64,000 nt of DNA, taken from contig NZ_CP041763.1 in the NCBI RefSeq assembly GCF_007559005.1, positions 248,001 through 312,000 of the forward strand, written 5' to 3'. Origin of the DNA: Gordonia zhaorongruii. GTDB taxonomy: Bacteria; Actinomycetota; Actinomycetes; Mycobacteriales; Mycobacteriaceae. Both the position numbers and the translations under genes were made by a program. Positions within the stretch are counted from its first letter, which is position 1; each line of letters opens with the position of its first letter. The notes beneath the pieces are model-generated. The model did not search any database. It saw only the letters and a program-made list of their open reading frames with translations, and was not told the origin of the DNA. Of the stretch, positions 53,516-62,875 are shown one piece after another.

Positions 53516-54796
53516 ATGTTTCGGGCGTTCTGTCGATTGAGTCGGGTTGCGGTGACCGTGGCCCTCGTGGGGCTGATGTCGCTGGGCGCGATCTTCATCG
53601 GCGCGGGCACCTCGCATGCGGAGGGTGGCTTCTACACCGTGCCGAAACAGCTGACGGGAGCACCGGGCGACGTTCTGCGCAGCGAGCCGATGACCGTGGC
53701 GTTGTCCGTGCCGACGCCGTCGGGGCACTTTCCGGCGGACGCATCCCGCATCATGTACCGGACGACCGGCCCGACGGGGCAGCCCGCCGCAGCGACTGGA
53801 ACGGTGCTGACTCCGAAGTCTCCGTGGCGGGGTCGGGGCTCCCGCCCGTTGGTCAGTTTCACGGTGGGCACCCACGGTATCGGCCCCCAGTGCAAGACCT
53901 CACGACTTCTCGGGGAGGCGCTGCATTACACCCCGCCGCTGGACTTCTTCGTCGAGTACGAGTTGCCGTCCATCTACATGCTGCTTTCGCAGGGGATTGC
54001 AGTCGTCGTTACCGACTATCTGCCCGACACCTACTTGAACCCACGAGGTGAGGGGCCCGCAACCATCGACGCGGCCCGTGCCGCACAGCGTCTTCCGGGT
54101 GCGCAGATACCGGCGGATGGTCCGGTCGCGTTCTGGGGGTACTCCCAGGGTGGCCATTCAGCGGCGGCCGCCGCAGAACAGGTGAGCGCATACGCACCGG
54201 AGCTGAACGTGAAGGGCGCGTTCGTCGGAGCGCCGCCGGTGGACATGATCAAGCAGCTCGGCACAGTCGATGGTGGAGCGCTCGTCGGAATCAACGGGTA
54301 CTTTCTCAACGGTCTGATGGGTTCGTATCCGGCTACCAAGCCGGTCATCGACGACATGCTCAATCGAGCAGGGCATGAGATGCTGCGCAGGACGGACGGT
54401 CAGTGCGTTGTCGAGACCGAATTGACGTACGGGTTGCGAAAGTCGAGTGAGCTCACGGTCTCCGGGCGATCGATTCAGAGCGTTCTGGCCTCCGACCGGC
54501 GGACGGCCAAGGTGATCGACTCGATGACACTCGGCAGGACTGCGCCGTCCACTCCGATCCTGTTGCTGACCGGAGGAGCCGACGACATCGTCTCGCCGGC
54601 CGCCGTACGACGCCTCGGGCATAGGTGGTGCGCCGGCGGAACATCGGTGCAACTGATGGACATCCCGCTCCCGAAGATCTTTCCGGGCCTCGGCTTGGGC
54701 CACATCGTCAACATGCCGATCGGTGAGTTGGGCCAGGGATTCAGCTGGCTCAACGACCGGTTCAACGGTCGGACGGCACCCAGTAACTGCAGGTAG
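53516..54796 (+). CDS. Secreted lipase (LIP family, PF03583 type)
   Basis: 426 residues from ATG 53516. A signal peptide (MFRAFCRLSRVAVTVALVGLM to SHA-E, about residue 34) precedes an alpha/beta hydrolase. Family marks: PGDVLRSEPMTVALSVP, GTHGIGPQCKTS (oxyanion region), IAVVVTDYLPDTY, the nucleophile VAFWGYSQGGHSAAAAAEQ, VGAPPVDM, LLLTGGADDIVSP (Asp) and GLGLGHIVNMP (His). It probably cleaves external acyl esters. It is divergent from ilvD and followed by the membrane glutaredoxin gene (70-bp gap). Confidence 0.9.
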   Translation: MFRAFCRLSRVAVTVALVGLMSLGAIFIGAGTSHAEGGFYTVPKQLTGAPGDVLRSEPMTVALSVPTPSGHFPADASRIMYRTTGPTGQPAAATGTVLTPKSPWRGRGSRPLVSFTVGTHGIGPQCKTSRLLGEALHYTPPLDFFVEYELPSIYMLLSQGIAVVVTDYLPDTYLNPRGEGPATIDAARAAQRLPGAQIPADGPVAFWGYSQGGHSAAAAAEQVSAYAPELNVKGAFVGAPPVDMIKQLGTVDGGALVGINGYFLNGLMGSYPATKPVIDDMLNRAGHEMLRRTDGQCVVETELTYGLRKSSELTVSGRSIQSVLASDRRTAKVIDSMTLGRTAPSTPILLLTGGADDIVSPAAVRRLGHRWCAGGTSVQLMDIPLPKIFPGLGLGHIVNMPIGELGQGFSWLNDRFNGRTAPSNCR

Positions 54797-54866
54797 CCGG
54801 GTCGCCGCGAACTGTGCGGTATCGGTGTCGCGGACGAGTGGCCCGTCGTGAGGCATCATCGAATCC

Positions 54867-55292
54867 GTGAGATCGGTAGCCGTCTGGTTCGTGTGGCTCG
54901 TCCTGGTCGGCGCCGGTTTGTGGTTGCTCGCCGACGGGTCGTGGTCGCTGATCGTCGTGTTCGCCGTCCTTCTGGCGGCATTCGGCTGGTGGTTGTTTCC
55001 GCGACGTGGGAGCGGACCCGACCAGCGCGACGCCGTGGTGGCCGCTGAAGCCGGAACCGTGGTGATCTACTGGCGCCCCGGCTGCATGTACTGCGCGCGC
55101 CTGCGGCGGCGACTCGTCCGCGTCCGCAATCGGGCCGTGTGGGTCAACATCTGGGCCGATGCGGATGCCGCCGTCTTCGTCCGGAGCGTCAACGACGGTG
55201 ATGAGACCGTTCCGACGGTCGTCATCGATGGTGTGGCGCATACGAATCCGCCAGCGGACACGGTGCGGGGAAGACTGTCCGAGGTGGGCTGA
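54867..55292 (+). CDS. Membrane-anchored glutaredoxin/mycoredoxin-like protein
   Basis: 141 residues. Two N-terminal helices (residues ~5-22 and ~26-45, WFVWLVLVGAGLWLLA and LIVVFAVLLAAFGWWLF) anchor a glutaredoxin domain. Active site is CMYC (Cys73 and Cys76) in VVIYWRPGCMYCARLRRRL, with the cis-Pro loop ETVPTVVIDG. Mycoredoxins reduce mycothiol-mixed disulfides in actinobacteria; the membrane anchor is unusual. The redox domain follows FPRRGSG, suggesting it faces the cytosol. GTG at 54867. Confidence 0.85.
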   Translation: MRSVAVWFVWLVLVGAGLWLLADGSWSLIVVFAVLLAAFGWWLFPRRGSGPDQRDAVVAAEAGTVVIYWRPGCMYCARLRRRLVRVRNRAVWVNIWADADAAVFVRSVNDGDETVPTVVIDGVAHTNPPADTVRGRLSEVG

Positions 55293-55378
55293 GCGGGACA
55301 GCAGACTATCGCCGCGAGTCTCCGTCAGACCCGGAATGATTCACGAACCGACCCTTGGGCTACCCGCGTCCGACCCGG

Positions 55379-56095
55379 TCAGAAGTCGACGTCCACGCAG
55401 GCAAGCCTGTCGCCAGCCGAGCCGGCATGACCGGGTGCGGTCATGGTGTGTTCCTCGTGGAGCACCACGGAGTTAGCCTCGCCGTCCCGGAACTCCCAAT
55501 TGACGGTGCTCGACGCGTGCGCGGCACCCTGCGCGTCGGAGGTGAGGTCCAACCAGACCTCATTCTGCGGGTTCGCGTAGGCAGGATCCGTCGACGAAGA
55601 CTCCGGCGTGGCCGCCGGATCGATCTTGTTCTGGTAATGCGGTCCCGAGTCCGAGGGCTCCGGGCCGCACGGCTTGGTGTGCACGTGCACACCGAAGCCC
55701 CGGTTCGGGGCCAGTCCGTTCGCGTTGAGTGTCACCGTGGTCTTGCCGTTGTCGTCTTCTTCGTCCACGGTCGCCGTAGCCCCGACAGGGACTGCGGCTT
55801 CGTCGTACGTGAAGGCGGTGTTGTCGTCGTCGCCACCGTTCGAGCTGCCCGGGACGCTGAAGGTCGCGGTGTCGTCCGGTTTGCTGTCGCCCGATTCAGA
55901 GTTCGGCCCGGCGGAGGGATTCGCACCTCCGGAACCACCGGATGCGGAGGTCTGGCCAGGCGAGGACTCCGGGGCGCTATCGTCAGCGCACCCGGCAGCG
56001 GCGAGTGCGAGCACTGCGGTGCCCGCGATGAGCGCTGTGCGACCCGCAACCCGGGTGTTGTCGCCTGCGGTCAGGAAACCGAATCGAAGTGCCAT
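55379..56095 (-). CDS. sodC: Superoxide dismutase lipoprotein, copper type without zinc ligands
   Basis: 238 residues from ATG 56095. The lipobox ALAAAGC places the acylated Cys at residue 36. A Ser/Gly/Asp-rich linker of ~60 residues leads to a Cu,Zn-SOD fold: GFGVHVHTKPCG (two Cu His), GPHYQNKIDP (third His) and VVLHEEHTMTAPG (fourth). The zinc loop lacks its usual His-His-Asp set (here DPAYANPQNEVWLDL). Mycobacterial SodC is likewise known as copper-only. It dismutates external superoxide. It is convergent to the glutaredoxin gene. Confidence 0.88.
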   Translation of the reverse strand: MALRFGFLTAGDNTRVAGRTALIAGTAVLALAAAGCADDSAPESSPGQTSASGGSGGANPSAGPNSESGDSKPDDTATFSVPGSSNGGDDDNTAFTYDEAAVPVGATATVDEEDDNGKTTVTLNANGLAPNRGFGVHVHTKPCGPEPSDSGPHYQNKIDPAATPESSSTDPAYANPQNEVWLDLTSDAQGAAHASSTVNWEFRDGEANSVVLHEEHTMTAPGHAGSAGDRLACVDVDF

Positions 56096-56248
56096 AACCC
56101 CATATACCACGGGGATCGCACCCATGTGGTTCATGTCACACAATCGGGCACGCGCTGCCTCCCCTGGAGCTATGGGTGCATAGCGTCAAATGCAGTTCGT
56201 TCGTCAAGCGAAGCTGAGGGGTTACCGAGTTTGTGTCGCCTGGGCGGA

Positions 56249-56806
56249 TTACGCGACCCACGCTCGAATATGCCGCTCGATGGCGGTGCGGAACTCATCG
56301 GCGGCGAGTGGCTGAGCGGTGCTCGTGTGTAGGAGGGTTCCGTCGAGGTGGTCGGAGAGTGCCCGGGCTGCGGCGGTCGGATCTGTGGCGCTACCTATCG
56401 AGGCCAATGATTGGACGATGACCTCGACGAGGTCTGCGCGTCGGAGTTCGATCGCGGCGCTCAGAGTTGCGTCGCCGGCGGCCTCGGCGAAGACCGCGAA
56501 CCGTGCTCGCGTGCGGGTCGCGTCGGGACCGTGGGCGTGACACATGAAGGCGGTGAGGGCATCGGCCAGCGCATCTGTGGACTCGGGGAGTGCGGTGCCG
56601 GTGATGCCCTCGATGACCTGCTGATCGACCTCGAGTAGGCGGTCGAGGACCCCGTCCAGGAGGGCGCGGCGTGTCCGGAAAAGGTTGGACGTCGAGCCCA
56701 GTGCCCTCCCGGCCCGCTCGTCGACACGTCGGTGGGTCAGCGCGCGGATTCCGTCCGTGCCGACGACGTCGATCGCGGTGTCGAGCAGATCGGTGCGGCG
56801 TGACAT
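56249..56806 (-). CDS. TetR-family repressor of the adjacent monooxygenase
   Basis: 185 residues. HTH: RRTDLLDTAIDVVGTDGIRALTHRRVDERAGRALGSTSNLFRTRRALLDGVL. The C-terminal part is helical (ADALTAFMCHAHGPDATRTRARFAVFAEAAG). It is divergent from the FAD monooxygenase gene. Two identical-type operators fill the 75-bp gap (56837-56870), so it very likely controls that gene and itself. Confidence 0.92.
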   Translation of the reverse strand: MSRRTDLLDTAIDVVGTDGIRALTHRRVDERAGRALGSTSNLFRTRRALLDGVLDRLLEVDQQVIEGITGTALPESTDALADALTAFMCHAHGPDATRTRARFAVFAEAAGDATLSAAIELRRADLVEVIVQSLASIGSATDPTAAARALSDHLDGTLLHTSTAQPLAADEFRTAIERHIRAWVA

Positions 56807-56836
56807 ACCGGGACACTATGCACGATGCCAGATGAA

Positions 56837-56870
56837 ACTACAAGTGTAGTACTGAGACTACATTTGTAGT
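56837..56870. promoter_or_regulatory. Double TetR operator
   Basis: ACTACA-AG-TGTAGT (56837-56850) and ACTACA-TT-TGTAGT (56857-56870): two perfect 6-bp-arm palindromes, centres 20 bp apart (about two helical turns), between the divergent tetR and monooxygenase starts. Confidence 0.85.
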
Positions 56871-56881
56871 ATGCTCGGGTC

Positions 56882-57958
56882 ATGACGACGTTGCAGGCCG
56901 TGGGCAAGGTGCGGATCTCGGGGGCAGGCGTGGCGGGTCTGGCCGCGGCGGTCATCCTGTCACGGGCCGGGATTCGGGTAACCGTCGACGAGCGTGCAGA
57001 TGCGCCGCCAACCACGGGAACGGTATTCGGTCTGGCTGGTGCGGCGCAGGACGCTCTGGATCGCTGTGGGGTGCTCGATCGTATTCGCAAGGTGTCGGTG
57101 GAGCAGCGCGCCGGGGCGTTGCGCGGCGCCGATGGGCGGGTGTTCGTCACCGCGAACCTACCGGAGCCCGTACTGCTGGTGACGCGACCGGATCTGCAGG
57201 ACGTACTCGCCGACGAGCTGGCGGCTGGCGTCGTCAACTACGGGCGGCCGGGGATATCGGCGAGTGATCTCGCAGGCGACGCCGTGTTGATAGGCGCGGA
57301 CGGCACGTCCGGTCCGACCAGGACACAACTCTTCGGTTCCGCCACGGCGCCACGCCACGTGGGTACCACGGTGTGGCGTGGAACAGTCGAGACGTTCTCG
57401 AGTCCGTCGGTCGAGGACGGCTCCCTTTTCGGTGAGACTTGGGGCCGCGGAGCTCTTTTCGGGATCACCCCGCGCTGGGACGGAAGGCTCAACTTCTTCG
57501 GTGCCTCCCGTGCCGCGCCGGGGACCACCACCGTGGAGGACTTCTTCACGCGCTTCGCGGACTGGCACCGTGACGTACGGATGGTGATGGGCGGGGTCGA
57601 TCGTGACGACATGCTTCATCACGATCTCTTTCAGTCACCGCCGCTGGCGAGATTCACATCCGGTCGGGCCGCCCTGGTCGGGGATGCCGCGCACACGATG
57701 ACGCCGCATCTCGGGCGTGGTGCGGGTGAGGCATTGGTCGATGCTGTGACCCTCGCCGAACTGCTCGTCGACTTCCCGGCCGACGGTGCATTGGCTCGAT
57801 ACGACCGGATGCGCCGGCGGCACGGGTTGCGGATGGTTCGCGCCTCTGCGGCAGTCGGCGCGCTGGCGCTTGCCGAGCACGGGACGCCCATTCGCGACGG
57901 GATGCTCGGGCTCGTGGGTGGCGCGATGAGGTGGATTGGCAGGTCGACACTCGGATAA
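56882..57958 (+). CDS. FAD-dependent monooxygenase (group A hydroxylase type)
   Basis: 358 residues. FAD-binding GAGVAGLAAAVILSRAGIRVTVDERAD opens the protein; VLLVTRPDLQDVLADEL follows; and RAALVGDAAHTMTPHLGRGAGEALVDAVTLAELL is the second FAD motif (GD motif). Such enzymes hydroxylate aromatic or polyketide-like substrates, and pairs with a TetR often confer resistance or degrade a xenobiotic. The inducer and substrate are unknown. The start lies 11 bp after the double operator. Confidence 0.9.
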   Translation: MTTLQAVGKVRISGAGVAGLAAAVILSRAGIRVTVDERADAPPTTGTVFGLAGAAQDALDRCGVLDRIRKVSVEQRAGALRGADGRVFVTANLPEPVLLVTRPDLQDVLADELAAGVVNYGRPGISASDLAGDAVLIGADGTSGPTRTQLFGSATAPRHVGTTVWRGTVETFSSPSVEDGSLFGETWGRGALFGITPRWDGRLNFFGASRAAPGTTTVEDFFTRFADWHRDVRMVMGGVDRDDMLHHDLFQSPPLARFTSGRAALVGDAAHTMTPHLGRGAGEALVDAVTLAELLVDFPADGALARYDRMRRRHGLRMVRASAAVGALALAEHGTPIRDGMLGLVGGAMRWIGRSTLG

Positions 57959-58149
57959 CGCGCCGAGGGCACGGTGCAGGCTCTGTGATTATCGGCGGGC
58001 ACGGAAGGACCGGCGGGCGTCCTCATCGGTTGCTCGGCGGCGTCAGGCGGGTGATTATGCCCAGGAAACTGCTCACGTACAGCGATGCGTGGTCCCGTCC
58101 GGCCCGTCGCCGAATCGCACCGCCGACAATAGGGTCAGGTGGTCGGCGA

Positions 58150-58250
58150 TGGTGCAGGCGGCCCCGTGTCGGGGTTGATGCGCACAATGCGCCCGGCTGC
58201 GTTCAGGGCGAGGTAGATGTGCTCGTCTGGTCCGACGGTGACGTTGCCGA
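58150..58250 (-). pseudogene. Relic of an NHL/ScyD-like beta-propeller gene
   Basis: One minus-strand frame reads NVTVGPDEHIYLALNAAGRIVRINPDTG, a typical NHL/SMP-30-like blade, but there is no start, no further blade and no full-length frame around it. It is best read as the remnant of a deleted gene. Confidence 0.4.
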
Positions 58251-58463
58251 CCCTGAGAACCACCACGCACACTGGAACCTCGACAACGGCCTCACGCTCC
58301 TGCTCGACGCCGCAACACGCGAACACCACGACTGATCCGCGGACGGCACACCAGTAGCCGAGGAATCAGCGAATCCGGTGGATCCGTGCCTCGTGCGATC
58401 TGTTGGCTATCCCGCCGATCTGCGGCCGATGCGCACGTGTCGCACCTCACACCTACAATGAAA

Positions 58464-58484
58464 CCTAAGTGGAATGGACTCAAC
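58464..58484 (+). promoter_or_regulatory. HspR HAIR-like box before clpB
   Basis: CCTAAGT-N7-ACTCAAC, 11 of 14 positions identical to CTTGAGT-N7-ACTCAAG with exact spacing. Its spacer contains the GGAAT of the putative stress promoter, so HspR binding would block RNA polymerase. clpB is an established HspR target in mycobacteria. Confidence 0.6.
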
Positions 58485-58496
58485 CCTGTGGTGGTT
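58471..58496 (+). promoter_or_regulatory. SigH/SigE-like promoter for clpB
   Basis: GGAAT (58471-58475), 18-bp gap, GTT (58494-58496), the same spacing as the element before dnaK (26966-26991). Pattern match only. Confidence 0.4.
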
Positions 58497-58580
58497 GAAT
58501 CCGGCGAGAGGCAAACATGAGCCTTGTAGACTAAGGTTCGGACGGGTCCGAACCGCTCAGGCCGACGGAAAGGTGTGGCA

Positions 58581-61133
58581 ATGGAGAGTTTCACCCCGAC
58601 AACCAAAACGCAGGCTGCGCTGCAGGCTGCCGTGCAGGACGCCGCCGCAGCCGGTAACTCGGATGTGCGGCCTGCGCACATTCTCGCTGCGCTCCTGGCG
58701 CAGGGCGACGGCATCGCGACGCCGCTGCTGAAGGCTGTCGGCGTTGACCCGTCCAGGATTCGGTCCGAAGCCAAGGAGATCGCCGGGCGTGCACCGACGG
58801 TGTCCAGCGCGAGCGGGCAACCGCAGCTCTCGCGCGAGTCGATCGCGGCGATCACGGCTGCGCAGAACCTCGCCACCGAGATGTCCGACGACTACGTCTC
58901 GACGGAGCACCTGATGGTCGGGCTCGCCACGGGCGAGTCTGACGTCGCCCGGCTGCTGTCGGGGGCGGGCGCGACACCGGACGCGCTCCGCGAAGCATTC
59001 GTGTCCGTACGCGGCACGGGCCGCGTGACGAGCGAGGATCCTGAGGCGACCTACCAGGCGCTCGAGAAGTACTCGACGGACCTGACCAAGCGCGCCCGCG
59101 AAGGCAACCTGGATCCGGTGATCGGCCGTGACAGCGAGATTCGCCGCGTGGTCCAGGTGCTGTCACGTCGTACCAAGAACAACCCTGTTCTCATCGGTGA
59201 ACCCGGCGTCGGAAAGACCGCCATCGTCGAAGGGCTCGCCCAACGAGTGATAGCGGGCGACGTCCCGGAGTCGTTGCGGGGCAAGACGGTTGTCTCGCTC
59301 GACCTCGGTTCGATGGTCGCCGGCGCGAAGTACCGCGGCGAATTCGAGGAACGGCTCAAGGCCGTCCTCGACGAGATCAAGGGATCCGACGGGCAGATCA
59401 TCACGTTCATCGACGAGCTGCACACCATCGTGGGCGCAGGCGCGACCGGTGAATCGGCGATGGATGCCGGAAACATGATCAAGCCGATGCTGGCCCGCGG
59501 TGAGCTGCGGCTGGTCGGTGCGACCACCCTCGAGGAGTACCGCAAGTACATCGAGAAGGACGCCGCGCTCGAGCGACGCTTCCAGCAGGTCTACGTCGGC
59601 GAGCCGTCGGTGGAAGACAGCATCGGCATCCTGCGCGGACTCAAGGAGCGGTACGAGGTGCACCACGGTGTGCGCATCACCGACTCGGCCCTCGTCTCCG
59701 CGGCGACCCTGTCGGACCGCTACATCACGTCACGGTTCCTGCCGGACAAGGCGATCGATCTCGTCGATGAGGCCGCGTCGCGACTGCGCATGGAGATCGA
59801 CTCGCGCCCCGTCGAGATCGACGAGGTGGAACGGGTGGTCCGCCGCCTTGAAGTGGAGGAGGTCGCGCTCGGTAAGGAGACCGATGCGGCGTCGAAGGAC
59901 CGATTGACGAAACTGCGCGAGGAACTCGCAGATCACCGAGAGAAGCTCAACGAGCTGAACGCCCGGTGGCAGAGCGAGAAGACCGCCATCGACGCGGTCC
60001 GCGACGTGAAGGAAGAGCTGGAACATCTTCGTGGAGAGGCTGATCGGGCCGAACGCGACGGTGATCTGGGCCGCGCGGCAGAGCTTCGGTACGGCAAGGT
60101 CCCGGGCCTGGAGAAGGAACTCGCGGCAGCGATGGAGCGGACCGGCTCCGACCCGGACCAGGACGTGATGCTGCAGGAGGAGGTCGGCCCCGACGACGTC
60201 GCGCAGGTGGTGTCGGCGTGGACGGGTGTGCCCGCGGGAAAGATGCTCGAGGGTGAGACCGCCAAGCTGCTCCGCATGGAGTCCGAACTCGGTAATCGGG
60301 TGATCGGTCAGAAGGACGCCGTGCAGGCCGTGTCGGACGCGGTGCGCCGTGCACGGGCCGGTGTCGCCGACCCGAACCGGCCACTCGGCTCGTTCCTGTT
60401 CCTCGGCCCGACCGGCGTCGGTAAAACCGAGCTCGCCAAGGCTCTGGCCGAGTTCCTCTTCGACGACGAACGCGCCATGATCCGCATCGACATGAGTGAA
60501 TACGGCGAGAAGCACAGTGTGGCAAGGCTCGTCGGTGCGCCTCCCGGCTACGTCGGTTACGACGCGGGCGGTCAGCTCACCGAAGCCGTGCGGCGTCGTC
60601 CGTACTCGGTGGTCCTGTTCGACGAGGTCGAGAAGGCTCACCCCGACGTGTTCGACGTGCTGCTTCAGGTGCTCGATGAAGGTCGCCTGACCGATGGTCA
60701 AGGGCGCACGGTCGACTTCCGCAACACGATTCTGATCCTGACGTCCAACCTCGGTTCGGGTGGCGACAACGATCAAGTGATGGCGGCGGTACGTGCGGCG
60801 TTCAAGCCGGAGTTCATCAACCGTCTCGACGACGTGGTCATCTTCGACGCACTCAGCCCCACCGAACTGGTGTCGATCGTCGACATTCAGTTGGGGCAGC
60901 TCGGGAAGCGTCTCGCGCAGCGCCGACTGGATCTCGAGGTGACGCCGAAGGCCAAGGAATGGTTGGGTGAACGCGGCTTCGACCCGTTGTACGGCGCCCG
61001 CCCGTTGCGCCGCCTGGTGCAGCAGGCGATCGGCGACCAGCTCGCCAAGGCGTTGCTGGCCGGCGAGATCCGCGACGGCGACGTGGTGCCGGTGAACGTG
61101 AGCGGCGACGGGGATTCGCTGGTCATCGGCTGA
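58581..61133 (+). CDS. clpB: Disaggregase ClpB
   Basis: 850 residues from ATG 58581, preceded by GGAAAGG; a GTG two codons earlier is too close to that site. N-domain [18 protein letters not shown]; first AAA+ module with [13 protein letters not shown] and [12 protein letters not shown]; the coiled-coil middle domain near residues 400-530; second AAA+ module with [45 protein letters not shown] and [10 protein letters not shown]. It extracts proteins from aggregates with DnaK, and shares HspR control with the dnaK operon. Confidence 0.97.
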   Translation: MESFTPTTKTQAALQAAVQDAAAAGNSDVRPAHILAALLAQGDGIATPLLKAVGVDPSRIRSEAKEIAGRAPTVSSASGQPQLSRESIAAITAAQNLATEMSDDYVSTEHLMVGLATGESDVARLLSGAGATPDALREAFVSVRGTGRVTSEDPEATYQALEKYSTDLTKRAREGNLDPVIGRDSEIRRVVQVLSRRTKNNPVLIGEPGVGKTAIVEGLAQRVIAGDVPESLRGKTVVSLDLGSMVAGAKYRGEFEERLKAVLDEIKGSDGQIITFIDELHTIVGAGATGESAMDAGNMIKPMLARGELRLVGATTLEEYRKYIEKDAALERRFQQVYVGEPSVEDSIGILRGLKERYEVHHGVRITDSALVSAATLSDRYITSRFLPDKAIDLVDEAASRLRMEIDSRPVEIDEVERVVRRLEVEEVALGKETDAASKDRLTKLREELADHREKLNELNARWQSEKTAIDAVRDVKEELEHLRGEADRAERDGDLGRAAELRYGKVPGLEKELAAAMERTGSDPDQDVMLQEEVGPDDVAQVVSAWTGVPAGKMLEGETAKLLRMESELGNRVIGQKDAVQAVSDAVRRARAGVADPNRPLGSFLFLGPTGVGKTELAKALAEFLFDDERAMIRIDMSEYGEKHSVARLVGAPPGYVGYDAGGQLTEAVRRRPYSVVLFDEVEKAHPDVFDVLLQVLDEGRLTDGQGRTVDFRNTILILTSNLGSGGDNDQVMAAVRAAFKPEFINRLDDVVIFDALSPTELVSIVDIQLGQLGKRLAQRRLDLEVTPKAKEWLGERGFDPLYGARPLRRLVQQAIGDQLAKALLAGEIRDGDVVPVNVSGDGDSLVIG

Positions 61134-61146
61134 TCTGACGGCTCAG

Positions 61147-61183
61147 AACGGTCCCGTTCCCGAATTGCGGGAGCGGGACCGTT
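61147..61183 (+). terminator. clpB terminator
   Basis: 16-bp stem (61147-61162 with 61168-61183) containing one G-T pair, loop AATTG, 13 bp past the clpB stop. Confidence 0.85.
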
Positions 61184-61323
61184 GCTGTCGTGAGCATCAG
61201 GCGCCGGTGGTTCCCGCGGCACTTACTGCTTAACGCGGCGTCTGCAAGTGGAGCGTGACGCGGTACCTGCCGCGAGAGGTGTCCATTGCGTGAGCGTGTG
61301 GCGAGGCGTAGCGTCAGACCTGT

Positions 61324-61343
61324 AATTCAACACATGATGAATT
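61324..61343. promoter_or_regulatory. Inverted repeat before the ABC-2 exporter genes
   Basis: AATTCA-N8-TGAATT (61324-61329 and 61338-61343), 9 bp before the ATPase start. Small but placed where a repressor could act; no adjacent regulator gene. Confidence 0.35.
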
Positions 61344-61352
61344 GAGGCGGGC

Positions 61353-62060
61353 GTGGACGCGATCAGATGTGAGAAGACAACTGTGCACCGTGGCACGGTC
61401 ACCGCCGTCGACGATGTGACGGTCACCGTTCCCGCCGGGAAGATCACCGGACTTCTCGGACCTTCCGGATGCGGTAAGACGACCTTGATGCGGGCGATCG
61501 TCGGCACCCAACGGAACGTGCGGGGGAGGGTCGAGGTACTCGGTCTGCCCGCCGGATCGGCGGCGCTGCGGCGACGTGTCGGTTACGTGACGCAGGCAGC
61601 GTCGATCTACACCGACCTCACCGTCCAGCAGAACGTCCGCTACTTCGCCGGCGTATTCGACGCCGAGGACGCGGTGGGCGACGCGTTGCGCGCCGTCGAC
61701 CTGACCGCACGAGCCGACCACCTCGCAGCGGATCTGTCCGGAGGGCAGCTCAGCCGCGTCTCCATCGCCTGTGCGCTCGTCACGAAGCCATCGGTACTCG
61801 TGCTCGACGAACCCACCGTCGGCCTCGACCCGGTGCTGCGTGCCGATCTGTGGACCCGGTTCGCCGACCTCGCCGCGTCCGGCGTGACATTGCTCGTTTC
61901 GAGCCACGTGATGGACGAGGCCGCGCACTGCGACGAGCTCATCCTGATGCGTGAGGGGAGTCTGGTCGCACAGCTCACGCCACAGGAACTCCGCGACCGC
62001 AGCGGTCACGACAACCTCGAGGATGCGTTCCTCGAGCTCATCGAGGACAGTGCCGCATGA
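61353..62060 (+). CDS. ABC-2 exporter ATP-binding subunit
   Basis: 235 residues from GTG 61353. Walker A GPSGCGKTTLMRAIVG, Q-loop VTQAASIYTDLTVQQNV, signature LSGGQLSRVSIACAL, Walker B VLVLDEPTVGLDP, H-loop LLVSSHVMDEA. This type (DrrA/NodI-like) exports drugs, lipids or polysaccharide. It overlaps the permease gene by 4 bp (ATGA), forming a two-gene operon. Substrate unknown. Confidence 0.92.
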   Translation: MDAIRCEKTTVHRGTVTAVDDVTVTVPAGKITGLLGPSGCGKTTLMRAIVGTQRNVRGRVEVLGLPAGSAALRRRVGYVTQAASIYTDLTVQQNVRYFAGVFDAEDAVGDALRAVDLTARADHLAADLSGGQLSRVSIACALVTKPSVLVLDEPTVGLDPVLRADLWTRFADLAASGVTLLVSSHVMDEAAHCDELILMREGSLVAQLTPQELRDRSGHDNLEDAFLELIEDSAA

Positions 62061-62845
62061 CCGCCGTCGAAGCGGTTCGCGAACCGCTCATCCACCCGAA
62101 GATCCTTCTCGCCACCGCAGCCCGCGTCCTGCGACAACTCCGGTCCGACCCCCGGACCATCGCGCTTGTCGTCGTGGTGCCGATCGTCCTGATGACGCTG
62201 CTCTACTTCATGTTCTCGGAACAGGCGGTGCCGCCCGGCGCTCCCGAGCCGTTCGATCGCATCGGAATCGTGCTGCTCGGAATCCTGCCGTTCATCATGA
62301 TGTTCCTCATCACCTCGATCGCGATGTTGCGCGAACGCCGTTCGGGCACACTTGAACGACTCCTCACCACCCCGATCGGCAAACTCGATCTACTCGGCGG
62401 ATACGGTCTCGCCTTCTCCATCGTCGCTGCCGTCCAAGCCGTCCTCGCTGCCGGGTTCTCGTTCTGGTTGCTCGGCTTGGAGGCGCAGGGCTCGGTTGGC
62501 TGGGTCATCCTGATCGCAATTCTCGACGCGATGCTGGGCGTCGCGCTCGGGCTTCTGTGCAGCGCGTTCGCGCAGACCGAATTCCAGGCCGTGCAGTTCA
62601 TGCCGGTCATCGTGATTCCGCAGCTGTTCCTGTGCGGACTCTTCGTCCCGCGTGAGCACCTGCCCGGCTGGATGGACGTGCTGAGCCAGTTCTTGCCGAT
62701 GACCTACGCGGTGGAAGCGCTCCAGGAGGTGGCGGGCAACCCGTCGCCCACCGGAATCATGTGGCGTGACATCGGGGTGGTCTGCGCGTGGATCGTCGCA
62801 GCCCTGTGTCTGGCTGCCGCGACGCTACGGCGTCGGACGCCGTGA
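62057..62845 (+). CDS. ABC-2 type permease
   Basis: 262 residues with six hydrophobic helices: TIALVVVVPIVLMTLLYFMF, IVLLGILPFIMMFLITSIAML, GLAFSIVAAVQAVLAAGFSFWLL, WVILIAILDAMLGVALGLLCSAFA, FMPVIVIPQLFLCGLFV and VVCAWIVAALCLAAATL. The ABC-2 signature segment LFVPREHLPGWMDVLSQFLPMTYAVEAL is clear. It forms the membrane channel for the preceding ATPase. Confidence 0.92.
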   Translation: MTAVEAVREPLIHPKILLATAARVLRQLRSDPRTIALVVVVPIVLMTLLYFMFSEQAVPPGAPEPFDRIGIVLLGILPFIMMFLITSIAMLRERRSGTLERLLTTPIGKLDLLGGYGLAFSIVAAVQAVLAAGFSFWLLGLEAQGSVGWVILIAILDAMLGVALGLLCSAFAQTEFQAVQFMPVIVIPQLFLCGLFVPREHLPGWMDVLSQFLPMTYAVEALQEVAGNPSPTGIMWRDIGVVCAWIVAALCLAAATLRRRTP

Positions 62846-62875
62846 CCGGCCAGGACCGACATTCGTCGGGGAGTG

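Larger units (their letters stand above)
57959..58580. other. Long intergenic region before clpB
   Basis: 622 bp. The left half contains a relic of a beta-propeller-type gene on the minus strand (58150-58250). The right part carries the clpB promoter with an HspR-like box (58464-58484) and a GGAAT-N18-GTT element (58471-58496). Nothing else was recognised. Confidence 0.6.

Noticed and set aside
57931-58335. 134-codon plus-strand frame before clpB
   Set aside because: Arg-rich start overlapping the monooxygenase end, no ribosome site; the minus-strand blade relic explains the conserved-looking part better.
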